Positions 60,641-64,000 of a stretch of 64,000 nt of DNA are shown here, in pieces. The notes under the pieces were generated by a model. That model was given only the letters and a program-made list of their open reading frames with translations. It was not told the origin of the DNA and searched no databases. The DNA lies in the NCBI RefSeq assembly GCF_004801285.1, contig NZ_SSNY01000001.1, positions 186,001 through 250,000 on the forward strand, given 5' to 3'. The translations under genes were made by a program, and so were the position numbers. This DNA is from Ollibium composti (lineage in GTDB: Bacteria > Pseudomonadota > Alphaproteobacteria > Rhizobiales > Rhizobiaceae). Numbering within the stretch: the first letter of the stretch is position 1; each line of letters starts with the position of its first letter.

Positions 60641-60717
60641 AGGGCAGTAAGGCAGTATGTTTTGGAGGAAGCTTTCCGCTTTTCCGGTTCCCTGCTGCCA
60701 TACCGCCGTACTGCCCT
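60641..60717. repeat. Inverted GGCAGTA-type repeat between RNase J and epimerase genes
   Basis: AGGGCAGTAAGGCAGTATG (60641-60659) pairs with CATACCGCCGTACTGCCCT (60699-60717) over 17 of 19 positions; further GGGCAGTA copies precede it at 60626. The 39-nt loop is pyrimidine-rich. It could act as a transcript boundary or be a mobile palindromic repeat. Confidence 0.6.
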
Positions 60718-60741
60718 ACTGCCTTGCTCACGGAGCTACTC

Positions 60742-61146
60742 ATGCTCGGCCGCCTGAACCATGTCGCCATTGCCGTGCCCGACCTTGCCGCGGCGACGGC
60801 GACCTATCGCGATACGCTGGGCGCCCCAGTCAGCGCGCCGCAGGCATTGCCGGAGCACGGCGTGACGGTGGTGTTCGTCGATGTCGGCAACACCAAGGTG
60901 GAGCTGCTGGAGCCGCTGGGCGAGGGCTCGCCGATCGCGGCATTCCTGGCCAAGAACCCGTCCGGCGGCATGCACCATGTCTGCTACGAGGTGGACGATA
61001 TCCTCGCCGCCCGCGACAGGCTCAAGGCCGCCGGTGCGCGCGTGCTCGGTGATGGCGAGCCGAAATTAGGGGCACACGGCAAGCCGGTGCTGTTCCTGCA
61101 TCCGAAGGACTTTTCTGGTACGCTGGTTGAACTGGAGCAGTCATGA
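60742..61146 (+). CDS. mce: Methylmalonyl-CoA epimerase
   Basis: A 134-residue VOC-superfamily enzyme that interconverts the (R) and (S) epimers of methylmalonyl-CoA in propionate metabolism, upstream of B12-dependent methylmalonyl-CoA mutase. LNHVAIAVPDLAAATATYRD, GMHHVCYEVDDI and VLFLHPKDFSGTLVELEQ carry the metal ligands (His, His, Glu). CGGAG is 7 bases before the ATG at 60742. It overlaps the next gene by 4 nt. Confidence 0.9.
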   Translation: MLGRLNHVAIAVPDLAAATATYRDTLGAPVSAPQALPEHGVTVVFVDVGNTKVELLEPLGEGSPIAAFLAKNPSGGMHHVCYEVDDILAARDRLKAAGARVLGDGEPKLGAHGKPVLFLHPKDFSGTLVELEQS

Positions 61147-61436
61147 CCGGAGGAAGCTTCACCGCCTGGGATTGGATCTCCCTGATCGCGGTCTATTTCG
61201 TGGTCTGGTGGATCACCCTGTTCGCGATCCTGCCCTTCAGCTTTCGCGCACAGGATGAAGAAGAGGTGGTGCTGGGTACGCATGCCAGTGCGCCCAAGAA
61301 GTTGCGCTTCTTCTATATCGTCCTGTGGACGACCGTCTGGTCGCTGATCGTGTTCGGCGCCTATTATGGCGTGACGGCCGGGCTCGGCTTCGGCGTCGAC
61401 GACCTTCCGCAAATCCTGCCCACCTACGGCCGGTAG
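61143..61436 (+). CDS. DUF1467-family small membrane protein
   Basis: A 97-residue protein with two membrane helices (about 12-32 and 57-79) separated by a short hydrophilic loop (QDEEEVVLGTHASAPKKL). The DUF1467 family is an alphaproteobacterial set of unknown function, often next to proS. ATGA overlap with mce implies coupled translation. Confidence 0.85.
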   Translation: MTGGSFTAWDWISLIAVYFVVWWITLFAILPFSFRAQDEEEVVLGTHASAPKKLRFFYIVLWTTVWSLIVFGAYYGVTAGLGFGVDDLPQILPTYGR

Positions 61437-61467
61437 TTCGCCTTGCGGGCATTGTCGCAACCGCTTT

Positions 61468-61494
61468 TTTTGGGTCGCATTTCCGCACCCAAAA
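61468..61494. terminator. Candidate hairpin after the DUF1467 gene
   Basis: TTTTGGGT (61468-61475) pairs perfectly with ACCCAAAA (61487-61494) around an 11-nt loop, 32 bp after the stop. There is no clear T tail on the plus strand, so its role as a terminator is uncertain. Confidence 0.4.
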
Positions 61495-61597
61495 CCGTTT
61501 CACGCTTTTACTGGGAATGCCCTGCTATCGAGCCTAGCGAGGCGCAAGCTTAAATCTTCAAGCTGTGCCTGAACTGTTTGCCGCAAGTGTCGATTTT

Positions 61598-61756
61598 CCA
61601 AAAAAAAATGCAAGGCACGAAGCCTTGCAATTGAACGCGTCCGATCCGTTTCCGGAATTCCGGCGGCAGCGAGTGACCGCGCCTAGATCGCATCCTCCCA
61701 AGACTTTGACCGCGTAGGAAGGCAGATTGTTCTCTGCCCTCTCGGTTATCGGGGCA
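61598..61756 (-). ncRNA. Probable trans-type small RNA upstream of proS
   Basis: A strong minus-strand intrinsic terminator ends here, but no convincing minus-strand protein gene feeds it. Upstream on the minus strand, GTGACA and TCTAGT about 16 bp apart give a plausible promoter starting near 61755, so the transcript would be about 155 nt, beginning with a GCCCC...GGGCAG hairpin. Rhizobial sRNAs of the alpha-r families are recalled from this proS-adjacent location (alpha-r9), but I cannot verify the family from sequence alone. Confidence 0.6.
61600..61629 (-). terminator. Rho-independent terminator, minus strand
   Basis: On the minus strand TGCAAGGC-TTCGT-GCCTTGCA is an 8-bp stem with a 5-nt loop followed directly by nine T residues (61600-61608 read as A on the plus strand). 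It is the clearest intrinsic terminator in the window. Confidence 0.9.
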
Positions 61757-61986
61757 CACTAGACCAAGCTTCATGGCGATGTCACGGAAAATTTTGCTTT
61801 GAAACAAGCATTCATGTGCTGCATTGCACAATGAATAGGCTCGAACTGCTTGTTGAACAGTCAAGACGAGGTGCTTCAAGCGCGTGGCTTGGGTTTCCAT
61901 TCCGCCATGAAATGGCTATGAAGCCCAGGCAAACAGCCTGCTTCGCGCCGATTCTGGCGCGCGCCACCTCTCTCACGGAACCTTTC
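61757..61986. other. Leader region of proS
   Basis: About 230 bp between the probable small-RNA start and proS, AT-richer than its surroundings around 61790-61830. It should hold the divergent promoters of the small RNA and proS. No gene is convincing here; in-frame upstream codons for proS give a non-conserved extension. Confidence 0.45.
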
Positions 61987-63315
61987 ATGCGTCTGTCGCG
62001 CTACTTCCTGCCTATTCTCAAAGAAAATCCCCGTGAGGCCGAGATCGTCTCGCATCGCCTCATGCTGCGCGCCGGCATGATCCGCCAGCAGGCCGCCGGC
62101 TCCTTCTCCTGGCTGCCGCTCGGCAAGAAGGTGCTGGACAAGGTCTGCAAGATCATCCGCGAGGAGCAGAACCGGGCCGGCGCGCTGGAAATCCTGATGC
62201 CGACCATCCAGTCGGCCGACCTGTGGCGCGAGAGCGGCCGCTATGACGATTACGGCAAGGAGATGCTGCGCATCAAGGACCGGCACGAGCGCGATATGCT
62301 CTTCGGTCCGACCAACGAGGAGATGGTGACGGAAATCTTCCGCTCCTACGTCCGCTCCTACAAGGACCTGCCGCTCAACCTCTATCATATCCAGTGGAAG
62401 TTCCGCGACGAGGTGCGGCCGCGCTTCGGCGTCATGCGCTCACGCGAATTCCTGATGAAGGACGCCTATACGTTCGACATCGATTTCGAAGGGGCGCGGG
62501 CGGCTTACAACCGCATGTTCGTGTCCTACCTGCGCACCTTCACGCGCATGGGCCTGCAGGCGATCCCGATGCGCGCCGACACCGGCCCGATCGGCGGCGA
62601 CCTCAGCCACGAATTCATCATCCTGGCCGAGACCGGGGAGAGCCAAGTGTTCTGCGACCGCGACTACCTTTCGCTGCCTGTGCCCGGCGAGAATACCGAT
62701 TTCACCAACGACGCCGAGATCGACGGCATCGTCAAGGAATGGACCACGCCCTACGCGGCGACCGACGAGATGCACGACGAAGCGGCCTGGACCAAGGTGC
62801 CGGAGACGCACAAGCTGTCAGCGCGCGGCATCGAGGTCGGCCACATCTTCCACTTCGGCGAGAAGTATTCCAAGCCGATGGGCGCCAAGGTGACCGGGCC
62901 GGACGGCAAGGACCATTTCGTTTCGGGCGGCTCCTACGGCATCGGCCCCAGCCGGTTGGTGGCGGCCATCATCGAGGCCAGCCACGACGACAACGGCATC
63001 ATCTGGCCGGAGGCGGTGGCGCCGTTCGACGTCGGGCTGATCAACATGAAGCCGGGCGACGCCGGCTGCGACGCGCTTTGCGAGAAGCTCTATGCCGCCT
63101 ACGAGAAGGCTGGCAAAGATGTGCTCTACGACGACACCGACCAGCGCCCGGGCGCCAAGTTCGCCACCGCCGACCTTATCGGCCTGCCCTGGCAGGTCAT
63201 CGTCGGGCCGCGCGGCGTCGGCGACGGCACGGTCGAGGTGAAGAACCGCAGGACCGGCGAGCGCGACGTCCGCAAGGTCGAGGACCTGCTGGCCTCGGTG
63301 GAGAAGGCCGCGTGA
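61987..63315 (+). CDS. proS: Prolyl-tRNA synthetase
   Basis: A 442-residue class II synthetase of the short bacterial (alphaproteobacterial) type, lacking the INS editing domain. Motifs: [33 protein letters not shown] (motif 2 region), [38 protein letters not shown] (motif 3) and the C-terminal anticodon-binding domain with [18 protein letters not shown]. The ATG at 61987 (MRLSRYF) is the family start. Confidence 0.97.
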   Translation: MRLSRYFLPILKENPREAEIVSHRLMLRAGMIRQQAAGSFSWLPLGKKVLDKVCKIIREEQNRAGALEILMPTIQSADLWRESGRYDDYGKEMLRIKDRHERDMLFGPTNEEMVTEIFRSYVRSYKDLPLNLYHIQWKFRDEVRPRFGVMRSREFLMKDAYTFDIDFEGARAAYNRMFVSYLRTFTRMGLQAIPMRADTGPIGGDLSHEFIILAETGESQVFCDRDYLSLPVPGENTDFTNDAEIDGIVKEWTTPYAATDEMHDEAAWTKVPETHKLSARGIEVGHIFHFGEKYSKPMGAKVTGPDGKDHFVSGGSYGIGPSRLVAAIIEASHDDNGIIWPEAVAPFDVGLINMKPGDAGCDALCEKLYAAYEKAGKDVLYDDTDQRPGAKFATADLIGLPWQVIVGPRGVGDGTVEVKNRRTGERDVRKVEDLLASVEKAA

Positions 63316-64000
63316 GCAGCACCGCCGCAGCCGCCGTGCCGGCGAAGCAGGGCAAGGCCGGTGCTGGCGCGTTTTCCGGTTTCGAGCGCATGGTGGCGTG
63401 GCGCTACCTGCGCTCGCGGCGCAAGGAGACGGTGATCTCGGTCATCGCCTCGATCTCCTTCCTCGGCATCATGCTGGGCGTCGCCACGCTCATCGTCGTC
63501 ATGGCGGTGATGAACGGTTTTCGCGCCGAGCTGCTGACCCGCATCCTCGGCATCAACGGCCACCTGATCGTCACGCCGGTGGACATGCCGCTGGAGGACT
63601 ATGCGGCGGTGGCGGAGCGCATCAACAAGGTGCAAGGGGTCAAATACGCCATTCCGCTGATCGACGGACAGGTGCTGGCGCAGGGCAATGTCGGTTCGGG
63701 AACCGGCGCGCTGGTGCGCGGCATCCGCGGCGACGACCTCGGCAAGATGACGCTGGTGGCCGACAACATCAAGCAGGGCACGCTGGAGGGTTTCGACGGC
63801 GGCGAGGGCGTCGCGATCGGCACGCGCATGGCCGAGGCGCTCGGCCTCGTCGTCGGCGACACCATCACGCTGATCTCGCCAGACGGCGACGTGACGCCGC
63901 TCGGTACCACGCCGCGGCTCAAAGGCTATAAGGTGGCCGCCATCTTCGAGGTGGGCATGTCGGAATACGACAGCGCCATCATCTACATGCCGTTCTCCGA
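63312..64000 (+). CDS. LolC/E-type lipoprotein-releasing permease, N-terminal part (cut by window end)
   Basis: The first 229 residues of a LolC/LolE-like permease. [20 protein letters not shown] then the membrane helix [20 protein letters not shown], and a periplasmic domain with [14 protein letters not shown] follow; the typical [16 protein letters not shown] loop is clear. The start is GTG at 63312, overlapping the proS TGA (GTGA). The family releases lipoproteins from the inner membrane to LolA; the partner LolD gene would be expected downstream. Confidence 0.9.
   Translation, partial: MSSTAAAAVPAKQGKAGAGAFSGFERMVAWRYLRSRRKETVISVIASISFLGIMLGVATLIVVMAVMNGFRAELLTRILGINGHLIVTPVDMPLEDYAAVAERINKVQGVKYAIPLIDGQVLAQGNVGSGTGALVRGIRGDDLGKMTLVADNIKQGTLEGFDGGEGVAIGTRMAEALGLVVGDTITLISPDGDVTPLGTTPRLKGYKVAAIFEVGMSEYDSAIIYMPFS

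Noticed and set aside
61550..61900. A 116-residue minus-strand open frame between DUF1467 and proS
   Set aside because: It reads straight through the strong terminator at 61600-61629 and has no family; the region is better explained as a small RNA.

Overview
The window looks like a chromosomal segment of a GC-rich alphaproteobacterium of the order Hyphomicrobiales (Rhizobiales), most like Mesorhizobium or another Phyllobacteriaceae member. This is inferred from the complete 14-gene nuo operon of alphaproteobacterial type, the aerobic (CobG/CobN) cobalamin cluster, the short 442-residue ProRS, a BA14K-family secreted protein, DUF1467 and DUF930 proteins, and the palindromic intergenic repeats. 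I found no insertion sequence, prophage or CRISPR array.

Layout. 1-2.0 kb: acetolactate synthase ilvI (cut by the window edge) and ilvH, separated by a VapBC-type toxin-antitoxin pair. 2.0-7.5 kb: LysE exporter, cobalt-type nitrile hydratase (alpha, beta, accessory), FMN reductase, RecD-like helicase, SpoIIAA-like protein, pdxJ. 7.6-9.5 kb: Kup potassium transporter. 9.5-11.7 kb: three neighbouring proteins sharing an unrecognised SDGGL/two-cysteine extracytoplasmic domain; two also have an HTH-like N-terminus and one membrane helix, the third is a lipoprotein. 11.9-13.2 kb: a twice-frameshifted FAD monooxygenase. 13.2-15.0 kb: TetR regulator with a palindromic operator, then ilvC. 15.3-22.4 kb: PilZ protein, BA14K protein, EEP-family enzyme, Nudix hydrolase, MacAB-type efflux system, PhzF protein; then tRNA-Lys(CTT).

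23.3-39.8 kb: a cobalamin locus. A cobalamin riboswitch precedes DUF1636-cobW-cobN-cobG-cobH-cobI-cobJ on the minus strand. cobK runs the opposite way, and cobL-cobE-cobM-cobA-cobB-cobS-cobT complete the minus-strand set. Most junctions are 4-nt ATGA/GTGA overlaps, which suggests translational coupling. cobF is not in the window. cobN and cobG carry palindromic repeat elements read in frame as protein; near-identical copies lie between genes of the same locus.

39.8-42.1 kb: a TonB-like DUF930 protein and a YcaQ-type winged-helix protein. 42.4-58.1 kb: nuoA-N. NuoE has a long C-terminal extension ending in a helix-hairpin-helix-like module, and the same module is the C-terminus of an extra gene between nuoF and nuoG. 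58.1-64.0 kb: birA, RNase J, methylmalonyl-CoA epimerase, DUF1467, an intergenic region with a probable ~155-nt minus-strand small RNA ending in a strong terminator, proS, and the start of a LolC/E-type permease cut by the window end.
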